Below are positions 51,645 through 58,784 of a stretch of DNA of 64,000 bases, in pieces. Source of the stretch: Pseudolysinimonas_A sp947085045 (GTDB lineage: Bacteria; Actinomycetota; Actinomycetes; Actinomycetales; Microbacteriaceae). The notes beneath the pieces were generated by a model. It saw only the letters and a list, made by a program, of their open reading frames with translations. It was not told the origin of the DNA and did no database searches. The position numbers were made by a program, and so were the translations under genes. Location: assembly GCA_947085045.1 (NCBI GenBank), contig CAMTUU010000002.1, positions 248,001 through 312,000 of the forward strand. The letters are read 5' to 3'. Position 1 is the stretch's first letter; every line of letters starts with the position of its first letter.

Positions 51645-51689
51645 GACGACACCGCCCAACGAACGTCCCAGTGCGCAGGTCGGGGATTA

Positions 51690-51721
51690 CCTGCCTCCGC
51701 CAGCCTAACGGCGGAGGCAGG
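51690..51721. other. Perfect 12-bp inverted repeat upstream of the 2-oxoacid dehydrogenase operon
   Basis: CCTGCCTCCGCC, 8-nt spacer, GGCGGAGGCAGG. It lies 46 bp upstream of the operon start and 57 bp beyond the AbiEi-like gene. No T-run follows, so an operator is as likely as a terminator. Confidence 0.6.
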
Positions 51722-51735
51722 CCGCCTTCTGCCGC

Positions 51736-51782
51736 CGTTAGTTGCACGCGCGGCCGTCGTCGGGGGCGCGGAAGCAATCAGC
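51736..51782. repeat. Hairpin repeat, family B, copy 2
   Basis: CGTTAGTTGCACGCGCGGCC at 51736-51755 is the exact reverse complement of 52835-52854. Its local partner GCGCGGAAGCAATCAGC is degenerate and contains the stop of the AbiEi-like gene. Confidence 0.8.
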
Positions 51783-52707
51783 GCGCGCGGAGCCCGGCAG
51801 CGACGAGGGTTCGACGAAGGGCTGCGCGCTCGCGCGCCACCTCCCACCCCCACCGGGCGACCCGGGGACCGATCGCCCGGAGCCGGTTCTCCCGACGCTT
51901 CTCGTCCAGGACCACCTCGGCCGGCGTCCGGCCGGCAGCGAACTCCTCGCGGAGATACTTGCCGACGCCGTCGAACTCGCCGATCACGTCGTGGTCGGGC
52001 CACCAGAAGTCGACGACCCCGATGAGACCGGAGGCATCCACGAATCGCTGTTGCAGGACCGGGCGCGGGAAACCGAGGCGATGGATGCCGACTCGGCTCA
52101 GGGATTCCCCGGGCGAGCCCGCCGAGGGGTCGGCGAACTCGATCGCCCAGCGGCAGCGGCTCGCTCCCGAACTCGACGGGATCGTCTCCGCGGCCAAGTT
52201 GAGCCGGTCGCGGTCGACCCCGAATCGCGGCTGCCGCAGGACCGCGTCGAGCACCGGCACCGAAACCTCGGGGGGAAAGCCGGAGGCGACCTGGACCGCC
52301 GTCGATTCCGGCGACGTGAGCGACAGGCCCCCGAGTCGGCGCACGTCCCGCGGAACGCCGACAGCGTGTCGTCGCAGGCCGGTGATCGATCGGCCCCCGG
52401 ACGCGACCCCGACCACCGAGTGCGGGAGCGTCAGATCCCCACCGACGACCGGGATCCCCCACGCGATCGCGGCCGAGAGGTGCGAGAAGACGGTCCCCGG
52501 ATATATCAGGTGGGTCGCCCGCATCCGGGAGAGATGCCGCTGCTCGAAGCTCAGCTCGTCCCACCGGTCGGTCGGGAGGTAGACCCCGCGCACGACACGG
52601 ACGAACCGCCCGCGGGCCGCCGCCCGGTACAGGGCCGCCCGCTCCCCCGGATTGCGCAGGGCCGGGGAGACGATGTAGTCGTCGATCCACTCCGTCGAAT
52701 CATCCAT
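51778..52707 (-). CDS. AbiEi-type HTH domain fused to a restriction-endonuclease-like domain
   Basis: 309 residues. The N-terminal third has GRFVRVVRGVYLPTDRWDEL and LIYPGTVFSHLSAAIAWGIPV, typical of type IV TA/AbiEi-like regulators. The C-terminal third has Asp 233 (VVDFWWPDHD), Glu 244 and Asp 246 (IGEFDGVGKYL) and Lys 250, then VLDEKRRENRLRAIGPRVARWGWE: a PD-(D/E)XK/Vsr-like layout also found in DUF559-type proteins. A GAGGG site precedes the ATG. No AbiEii toxin partner is adjacent. The gene is bracketed by two hairpin repeats. Role in defence or regulation is inferred. Confidence 0.8.
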   Translation of the reverse strand: MDDSTEWIDDYIVSPALRNPGERAALYRAAARGRFVRVVRGVYLPTDRWDELSFEQRHLSRMRATHLIYPGTVFSHLSAAIAWGIPVVGGDLTLPHSVVGVASGGRSITGLRRHAVGVPRDVRRLGGLSLTSPESTAVQVASGFPPEVSVPVLDAVLRQPRFGVDRDRLNLAAETIPSSSGASRCRWAIEFADPSAGSPGESLSRVGIHRLGFPRPVLQQRFVDASGLIGVVDFWWPDHDVIGEFDGVGKYLREEFAAGRTPAEVVLDEKRRENRLRAIGPRVARWGWEVARERAALRRTLVAAGLRAR

Positions 52708-52810
52708 CCCTCAAGGGTCGGCGTCATGCGGAACGGGTGACCGTCGAATCGGGATGCCGGGCCCGTTCGACGTGGCCGAAGGGGTTGTGGAGGACGTTCG
52801 CGCTGCGAGG

Positions 52811-52854
52811 AGTTGCTGACGCGCCCGGGAATCCGGCCGCGCGTGCAACTAACG
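52811..52854. repeat. Hairpin repeat, family B, copy 3
   Basis: AGTTGC TG ACGCGC pairs with GCGCGTGCAACT; the outer right arm is GGCCGCGCGTGCAACTAACG (52835-52854). It lies downstream of gltA and upstream of the AbiEi-like gene. Confidence 0.8.
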
Positions 52855-52877
52855 TCAGCGCAGACCCGAGGAACCCA

Positions 52878-54173
52878 TCACCGACCAGCCGGCCACGGGC
52901 GCGACGGCGGACCGATGTACAGCTGCTGCGGGCGGCCGATCTTGGTGCTCGGGTCGGTGACCTGCTCCCGCCAGTGCGCGATCCAGCCGGGCAGCCGGCC
53001 GATCGCGAACAGCACCGTGAAGGTGCGCGCGGGGAAGCCCATCGCCTTGTAGATCACGCCGGTGTAGAAGTCGACGTTCGGGTACAGCTTCCGCTCGATG
53101 AAGTAGTCGTCTGCGAGGGCCGCCTGCTCGAGCTCCTTCGCGATGTCGAGCAGCGGATCCTCCACGCCGAGGTCGGCGAGCACCTCGTCGGCGCTCTCCT
53201 TGACGAGCGTCGCGCGCGGGTCGAAGTTCTTGTAGACGCGGTGACCGAAACCCATCAGCTTCACCCCGTCCTCCTTGTTCTTCACGCGCTCGACGAACTT
53301 CTGCACGCTCTCGCCGGACTCGTGGATGCGGGTGAGCATCGAGAGCACCGCCTCGTTCGCGCCGCCGTGCAGCGGACCGTAGAGGGCGTTGATGCCGGCC
53401 GAGATCGAGGCGAAGATGTTGGCCTCGGTCGAGCCGACGAGCCGCACGGTCGAGGTCGACGCGTTCTGCTCATGGTCTTCGTGCAGGATGAGCAGCCGCT
53501 CGAGGGCGTTCACCAGCACCGGATTGATCTGGTACGGCTCGGCCATGTTGCCGAAGTTGAGCTTCAGGAAGTTCTCGACGAACGACAGCGAGTTGTCGGG
53601 ATACAGGAACGCCTGCCCGAGCGACTTCTTGTGCGCGTACGCGGCGATCACCGGCAGCTTCGCGAGCAGACGGACCGTGTTGATCTCGACCATCTCGGGG
53701 TTGTGCGGGTCGAGTTCGTCTTCGTAGTAGGTCGACAGCGCCGAGACGGCCGACGACAGCACCGACATCGGGTGCGCGGTGTGCGGCAGCGCCGAGAAGA
53801 ACGTCTTGAGGTCTTCGTGCAGCAGCGTGTGGTGGCGGATGCGGTCTTCGAAGTCGGCGAGCTCGGCCTGCGTCGGCAGTTCGCCGTAGATCAGCAGCCA
53901 CGCCGTCTCGAGGTAGGTCGAGTTGCGCGCGAGGTCTTCGATCGCGTACCCGCGGTAGCGCAGGATGCCCGCATCGCCGTCGATGTAGGTGATCGCGCTC
54001 TTCGTCGAGGCGGTGTTGACGAAGCCCTGATCGAGGGCCGAGAGGCCCGTCGACTTCATGAAGGTCGAGACGTCGACGCTGTCGCGGCCGTCGACGCCTC
54101 GGACGATCGGGAACTCGGCGGTCGTGTCGCCGTGGGAGAACGTGGCCGTGTCCGGCCCTTCGGATTCGCTCAC
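52878..54173 (-). CDS. gltA: Citrate synthase
   Basis: Entry enzyme of the TCA cycle. 431 residues; hexameric type I form. Catalytic regions seen: GPLHGGANEAVLSML (His), GFGHRVYKNFDPRA (His), and DVSTFMKSTGLSALDQGF near the N-terminus. GTG 54173 is 6 nt after TAGGCT. The next gene on this strand lies 57 bp upstream. Hairpin repeat B follows the stop after 24 bp and may end transcription. Confidence 0.97.
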   Translation of the reverse strand: MSESEGPDTATFSHGDTTAEFPIVRGVDGRDSVDVSTFMKSTGLSALDQGFVNTASTKSAITYIDGDAGILRYRGYAIEDLARNSTYLETAWLLIYGELPTQAELADFEDRIRHHTLLHEDLKTFFSALPHTAHPMSVLSSAVSALSTYYEDELDPHNPEMVEINTVRLLAKLPVIAAYAHKKSLGQAFLYPDNSLSFVENFLKLNFGNMAEPYQINPVLVNALERLLILHEDHEQNASTSTVRLVGSTEANIFASISAGINALYGPLHGGANEAVLSMLTRIHESGESVQKFVERVKNKEDGVKLMGFGHRVYKNFDPRATLVKESADEVLADLGVEDPLLDIAKELEQAALADDYFIERKLYPNVDFYTGVIYKAMGFPARTFTVLFAIGRLPGWIAHWREQVTDPSTKIGRPQQLYIGPPSRPWPAGR

Positions 54174-54179
54174 GTCTAC

Positions 54180-54185
54180 AGCCTA
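54180..54185 (-). promoter_or_regulatory. -10 element of gltA (leaderless)
   Basis: TAGGCT on the minus strand, 6 nt before the GTG at 54173. Confidence 0.5.
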
Positions 54186-54230
54186 GATGCCCGCCTGGGA
54201 CACCGTGACGAGGCCCAACAAAGCGGGTGC

Positions 54231-55325
54231 TCAGTTGGAGGAAGGCGCCAATCGGCCGGCGGCCGCGGCGATCCGCTCGTCCGTCGCGGTCAACGAGAAC
54301 CGCACGTGCTCGCGACTCTGCGGCCCGTAGAACGAGCCGGGGGTGGCCAGGATGCCGACGTCGGCGAGGGCGCCCACCGTAGTCCAGCAGTCCTCACCAC
54401 GGGTCGCCCAGAGGTAGAGCCCGGCCCGCGACTCGTCGATGCGCAGGCCGGCGCCCTCGAGTGCCGCGCGCAGCACCTCGCGGCGCGAGCCGTACAGCTT
54501 CTTCTGCACCGCGACGTGGTCGTCGTCGCCGAGCGCCACCGCCATCGCATGCTGCACCGGTGCGGGCGGGATGAGACCCGCGTGCTTCCGGGCCTCCAGG
54601 ATCTCGGCCACGAGGTCGCTGCATCCGGCGATGAACCCGGCGCGGTAGCCGGCCAGATTCGAGCGTTTCGACAGCGAGTGCACGGCGAGGGTCAGCCGTC
54701 GCGACCCCTGCGTGACCTCGGGATGCAGGATCGACGGCGTCGCCTCGTCACCCTCCCAGTTGAGCTCGGTGTAGCACTCGTCGTTCGCGATGACCGCGCC
54801 GATGTCGCGCGCCTTCACCACGGCGCGGCGGAGGAACTCGAGGCCGTGCACCGTCCCGTCCGGGTTGCCGGGGCTGTTCAGCCAGACCAGCTTCGTGCCT
54901 TCGGGCCAGTCGTCGGGGTCGTCGGTCGCCACCGGTTCGGCACCGGCGATGCGGGCGCCGACCTCGTAGGTCGGGTAGGCCACGGTCGGGTACACGACGA
55001 CGTCGCCGGTGCCGAGGCCGAGCAGCGTCGGCAGGGTGGCGATGAACTCCTTCGAGCCGATCGTCGGGATCGTGTTGTCGATGCCGATCTCGACGCCGCG
55101 CCGCGCGTACCAGCCGACGATCGCCGCGCGCACCTCGGGGCTGCCCTGGGTCGCCGGGTAGCCGGGCGTGTCGACGGCGGCGGCGAGGGCATCCCGGATC
55201 AGTTCGGGGACGGGGTCGACCGGGGATCCGATGGCGAGGTCGACGATGCCGCCGGGATGCGCGGCCGCCGTCTCGCGGAACGGCAGGAGCGCGTTCCAGG
55301 GGAAGTCGGGGAGCGCGAGCGCCAC
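54231..55325 (-). CDS. dapC: Succinyldiaminopimelate transaminase
   Basis: PLP aminotransferase of lysine/diaminopimelate synthesis (class I). 364 residues. LVWLNSPGNPDGTVH, VIANDECYTELNW and VHSLSKRSNLAGYRAGFIAG (PLP-Lys in SLSKRSN) are present. The gene lies 4 bp after the ferredoxin stop, the usual actinobacterial pairing. GTG 55325 was chosen as the first start downstream of that stop. Confidence 0.93.
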   Translation of the reverse strand: MALALPDFPWNALLPFRETAAAHPGGIVDLAIGSPVDPVPELIRDALAAAVDTPGYPATQGSPEVRAAIVGWYARRGVEIGIDNTIPTIGSKEFIATLPTLLGLGTGDVVVYPTVAYPTYEVGARIAGAEPVATDDPDDWPEGTKLVWLNSPGNPDGTVHGLEFLRRAVVKARDIGAVIANDECYTELNWEGDEATPSILHPEVTQGSRRLTLAVHSLSKRSNLAGYRAGFIAGCSDLVAEILEARKHAGLIPPAPVQHAMAVALGDDDHVAVQKKLYGSRREVLRAALEGAGLRIDESRAGLYLWATRGEDCWTTVGALADVGILATPGSFYGPQSREHVRFSLTATDERIAAAAGRLAPSSN

Positions 55326-55329
55326 GGGC

Positions 55330-55650
55330 TCAGTGAGCCTGCGGCGGGAGCGCGGCGACGATCGGGTGGTCGCCCGCCAAGACCCCCACTTTGGCTGCCC
55401 CGCCCGGGGAGCCGATCTCGGCGAAGAACTCGACGTTCGCGGTGTAGTAGTCCGACCACTTGTCGGGCAGATCGTCTTCGTAGTAGATCGCCTCGACCGG
55501 GCACACCGGCTCGCAGGCGCCGCAGTCGACGCATTCGTCGGGCTGGATGTAGAGCATCCGGTCGCCCTCGTAGATGCAGTCGACGGGGCACTCGTCGATG
55601 CAGGCGCGGTCTTTGACATCCACGCACGGAAGAGCGATCACGTACGTCAC
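55330..55650 (-). CDS. fdxA: 7Fe/8Fe bacterial ferredoxin
   Basis: 106-residue electron carrier with eight cysteines (9, 17, 21, 25, 40, 43, 46, 50) in the order of actinobacterial FdxA; ALPCVDVKDRACIDECPVDC and DECVDCGACEPVCPVEAI are nearly invariant. It likely holds one [3Fe-4S] and one [4Fe-4S] cluster. GTG 55650 has TAGACT 6 nt upstream and no ribosome site. Confidence 0.96.
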   Translation of the reverse strand: MTYVIALPCVDVKDRACIDECPVDCIYEGDRMLYIQPDECVDCGACEPVCPVEAIYYEDDLPDKWSDYYTANVEFFAEIGSPGGAAKVGVLAGDHPIVAALPPQAH

Positions 55651-55656
55651 CCGGTC

Positions 55657-55662
55657 AGTCTA
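55657..55662 (-). promoter_or_regulatory. -10 element of fdxA-dapC (leaderless)
   Basis: TAGACT on the minus strand, 6 nt before the GTG at 55650. Confidence 0.5.
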
Positions 55663-55746
55663 CGAAGTGTTTCCGGGCCCGGCTGGTTAGGGTGCCCTTA
55701 TCGGTCGCGTCGGCCACGGTCGCAGCGGGCCCCGCGAGCGCCTCCA

Positions 55747-55782
55747 GGCGGCCCCGCGGTCGATCTCGTCGGCGGGGCCGCC
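55747..55782 (-). terminator. Terminator-like hairpin after the 55792 gene
   Basis: GGCGGCCCCGC and GCGGGGCCGCC pair over 11 bp with a 14-nt loop, starting 10 bp past the stop. There is no T-run. Confidence 0.5.
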
Positions 55783-55791
55783 GGGCGCGGC

Positions 55792-56190
55792 TCAGGGTTC
55801 GTACGTCGGCGCGGGGCTCGTCGACCGGACCCGTCGCGCGGGCCAGCCGATGATGACGATCGCCAGCAGCGTCGGCCCGAGCACCCAGATGTAGCCGAGC
55901 GGGTCGTCCTCCCGATAGAGCGAGCCGTTGGTGCCCGGCAGCACGAGGATGCCCGCGCCGACGATCACTCCGGCGGCGGCGGCCATCGGGGTGATCCGCT
56001 CCCCGAAGGCGAGGCGCATCCCGGCCAGCAGCGCCGCCACGATCGCCAAGCCGCCGGCGAGACCGAGCGGCAGGATCAGCGGCCCGATCTCGACGACGTA
56101 CTGGCGATGCGTGAAGGTGAGTACGAAGCCCATCGCCGCCCCGGTCCCGAGAGCGAGGACGACGGTGAAGCCGCGTGCCAGTGCGGTCAT
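55792..56190 (-). CDS. Uncharacterised four-helix membrane protein
   Basis: 132 residues, four hydrophobic segments: VVLALGTGAAMGFVLTF, ILPLGLAGGLAIVAALLAG, MAAAAGVIVGAGILVLPG and GYIWVLGPTLLAIVIIG. This DUF6113-like layout is common in actinobacteria, without a known job. It lies 19 bp after the lipoprotein stop, on the same strand, so the two may be co-transcribed. Confidence 0.75.
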   Translation of the reverse strand: MTALARGFTVVLALGTGAAMGFVLTFTHRQYVVEIGPLILPLGLAGGLAIVAALLAGMRLAFGERITPMAAAAGVIVGAGILVLPGTNGSLYREDDPLGYIWVLGPTLLAIVIIGWPARRVRSTSPAPTYEP

Positions 56191-56209
56191 CGGGCGATCG
56201 GCGCGCAGC

Positions 56210-56677
56210 TCACGAGGCGGCCTGCGCGACGGTGTAGTTGGCGCTCCAGCCTTCGCCGGACTTCGCCAGCACCACGTTCACGACGAGCACGCCCTTCGTG
56301 TACTGCAGGGTGCCGCCGTCCGCGGTGACGCCGCCGGTTCCGGGCGAGATGAAGCCGGCGTCCTCGAGCTGTGTCGCGATCGCCTCGGGCGCGGCCGGAT
56401 CGGTGACGTTGATCAGCACGTTCCAGACCTTCTCGCCGTTGCCGGTGCCGAGGGCCGTTCCGCTGACCACCTCGCCCTCGGCGAGCGGGACGTCGGACGG
56501 GAAGTCGGCGGGCACGGTGGTGCCGCCGAGGTCGATCTCGCCGCCGGTCTGGGTCTCGATGACCCCTTCGACCACCGAGCAGCCGGTCAGCGCGAGCGGG
56601 CCGACGGCGAGGAGGCTCGCAGCGAGCGCGACGGTGATGAGTCGCCGGCGCGCCGGCCGACAGATGGCGGCGCTCAC
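56210..56677 (-). CDS. Uncharacterised lipoprotein
   Basis: 155 residues, lipobox LALTGC (Cys 33) after a long hydrophobic stretch. The mature part, GGTTVPADFPSDVPLAEGEV then GNGEKVWNVLINVTDPAAPEA and VNVVLAKSGEGWSANYTVAQAAS (the C-terminus), looks like a PepSY/DUF-type beta fold. Expected on the outer membrane face; function unknown. GTG 56677 overlaps a 24-codon upstream frame ending TGA, a possible coupling leader. Confidence 0.75.
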   Translation of the reverse strand: MSAAICRPARRRLITVALAASLLAVGPLALTGCSVVEGVIETQTGGEIDLGGTTVPADFPSDVPLAEGEVVSGTALGTGNGEKVWNVLINVTDPAAPEAIATQLEDAGFISPGTGGVTADGGTLQYTKGVLVVNVVLAKSGEGWSANYTVAQAAS

Positions 56678-56840
56678 TGCTGGGCCTGCGCCCGCTGGCT
56701 GACGGCCTGACGGCCGTTGTCGCTCTGCGCGATCCCGGTGCTGCTCACGATGTCGTCCTCGTTCTCCCGAGAGGCGGCGCTCTCGTCACCCGGAGGATAC
56801 CCGGTCGAGTTGTCACTTCGACCGGGCCGGGGAGCGCGGG

Positions 56841-58745
56841 TCAGCCCTGCTTCTTCGAACGCGACAGATTGCGGGCCCGCTGGGTGGCATCCAGCTCGAC
56901 TTTGCGGATGCGCACGACCTCGGGGGTGACCTCGACGCACTCGTCTTCCCGGGCGAATTCCAGGCACTCCTCGAGCGTCAGCTCCCGCGAGGGCGTCATC
57001 TTCTCGAAGTTGTCCGAGGTGGAGGAGCGGATGTTGGTCAGCTGCTTCTCCTTCGTGATGTTCACGTCCATGTCGTCGGCGCGCGAGTTCTCGCCGATGA
57101 CCATGCCCTCGTAGACCTCTTGCGTCGGCTTCACGAAGAACGACATGCGCTCCTGCAGCTGCACGATCGCGTTCGGGGTGACCACGCCGGCTCGGTCGGC
57201 GACGATCGAGCCGTTGATGCGGGTCGTGATCGTGCCCGCCCACGGCTCGTAGCCGTGCGAGATCGCGTTCGCGATGCCGGTGCCACGGGTGATCGTGAGG
57301 AACTCCGTGCGGAAGCCGATGAGCCCGCGGGACGGGACGATGAACTCCATGCGCACCCAGCCGGTGCCGTGGTTCGTCATCGTGTCCATGCGGCCCTTGC
57401 GGGCGGCGAGCAGCTGCGTGATCGCGCCGAGGTGCTCCTCGGGCGCGTCGATCGTCAGGTGTTCGAACGGCTCGTGCACCTTGCCGTCGACCGTGCGCGT
57501 GACCACCTGCGGCTTGCCGACGGTCAGCTCGAAGCCCTCGCGGCGCATGTTCTCGACGAGGATCGCCAACGCCAGCTCACCGCGGCCCTGCACCTCCCAG
57601 GCATCCGGCTGGCCGACGTCGACGACCTTCAGCGAGACGTTGCCGACGAGCTCCCGGTCGAGGCGGTCCTTCACCATGCGGCTCGTGAGCTTGTGACCCT
57701 TCACCTTGCCGACCAGCGGGGAGGTGTTGGTGCCGATCGTCATCGAGATCGCCGGGTCGTCGACCGTGATCGCAGGAAGCGGACGGATGTCGTCGGGGTC
57801 GGCGATCGTCTCGCCGATCGTGATGTCGGGGAAGCCCGCGATCGCGACGATGTCGCCCGCGGTGGCGCTCTCCGCCGGGTACCGCTCCAACGCGCGGGTC
57901 AGCAGCAGCTCGGTGATGCGCGCCGACGTGTGCGTGCCGTCGTGACGCACCCAGGCGACCGTCTGGCCCTTCTTCATCGTTCCCGAGAAGATGCGCAGCA
58001 GCGCGATGCGGCCGAGGAACGGGCTCGAGTCGAGGTTCGTCACCCACGCCTGCAGCGGAGCCTCGTCGTCGTAGGCGGGGGCCGGCACGTGCTTGAGGAT
58101 CGCCTCGAACAGCGGCTCGAGGTCGTCGTTGTCGGGGAGCGTGCCGTTCTCGGGCTTGTTCCAGGACGCCGCGCCGTTACGACCCGAGGCGTAGACCACC
58201 GGAAGGTCGAGCAGTGCGTCGACGTCGAGGTCGGGCATGTCGTCGTGCAGGTCGCTCGCCAGGTTCAGCAGCAGGTCGTGGCTCTCCTCGACGACCTCGT
58301 CGATGCGGGCATCCGGGCGGTCGGTCTTGTTGACCAGCAGCACCACCGGGAGCTTCGCCTCAAGGGCCTTGCGCAGCACGAAGCGGGTCTGCGGCAGCGG
58401 ACCCTCCGAGGCGTCGACGAGCAGCACGACGCCGTCGACCATCGACAGGCCGCGCTCCACCTCGCCGCCGAAGTCGGCGTGGCCCGGGGTGTCGATGACG
58501 TTGATCGTGACCGGACCCTCGGTGGCGTGGATGCCCTTGTAGGTCACCGCCGTGTTCTTCGCGAGGATCGTGATCCCCTTCTCGCGCTCGAGGTCGTTGG
58601 AGTCCATGGCGCGCTCCTCCATGTGCTCGTGCGAGCCGAAGGAACCGGTCTGGCGGAGCATGGCGTCGACGAGCGTCGTCTTGCCGTGGTCGACGTGCGC
58701 CACGATGGCGACGTTCCTCAGGTCGTTGCGACGTGCTTCGGACAT
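56841..58745 (-). CDS. typA: Translational GTPase TypA/BipA
   Basis: Ribosome-associated GTPase important for 50S assembly and stress. 634 residues. G1 is AHVDHGKTT (16-24), G3 DTPGHADFGGEVERGL and G4 NKTDRPDA; the middle and C-terminal TypA domains (VTRTVDGKVHEPFEHLTIDAPEEHLG, split) are complete. Located upstream of SBP genes on the same strand by 39 bp, but a shared role is unlikely. GAGGTACAGGT precedes the ATG. Confidence 0.97.
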   Translation of the reverse strand: MSEARRNDLRNVAIVAHVDHGKTTLVDAMLRQTGSFGSHEHMEERAMDSNDLEREKGITILAKNTAVTYKGIHATEGPVTINVIDTPGHADFGGEVERGLSMVDGVVLLVDASEGPLPQTRFVLRKALEAKLPVVLLVNKTDRPDARIDEVVEESHDLLLNLASDLHDDMPDLDVDALLDLPVVYASGRNGAASWNKPENGTLPDNDDLEPLFEAILKHVPAPAYDDEAPLQAWVTNLDSSPFLGRIALLRIFSGTMKKGQTVAWVRHDGTHTSARITELLLTRALERYPAESATAGDIVAIAGFPDITIGETIADPDDIRPLPAITVDDPAISMTIGTNTSPLVGKVKGHKLTSRMVKDRLDRELVGNVSLKVVDVGQPDAWEVQGRGELALAILVENMRREGFELTVGKPQVVTRTVDGKVHEPFEHLTIDAPEEHLGAITQLLAARKGRMDTMTNHGTGWVRMEFIVPSRGLIGFRTEFLTITRGTGIANAISHGYEPWAGTITTRINGSIVADRAGVVTPNAIVQLQERMSFFVKPTQEVYEGMVIGENSRADDMDVNITKEKQLTNIRSSTSDNFEKMTPSRELTLEECLEFAREDECVEVTPEVVRIRKVELDATQRARNLSRSKKQG

Positions 58746-58784
58746 ACCTGTACCTCGGAATCTTCAGGGGGGAACTGACCGAGT

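Noticed and set aside
51727..52863. Target-site duplication around the AbiEi cassette
   Set aside because: TTCTGCCGC on the left and TCAGCGCAG on the right do not match, so a classical transposition event is not proven.
56674..56748. 24-codon ORF overlapping the 56677 lipoprotein start (GTGA)
   Set aside because: Too short and Gln/Ala-rich with no ribosome site; listed only as a possible coupling leader.
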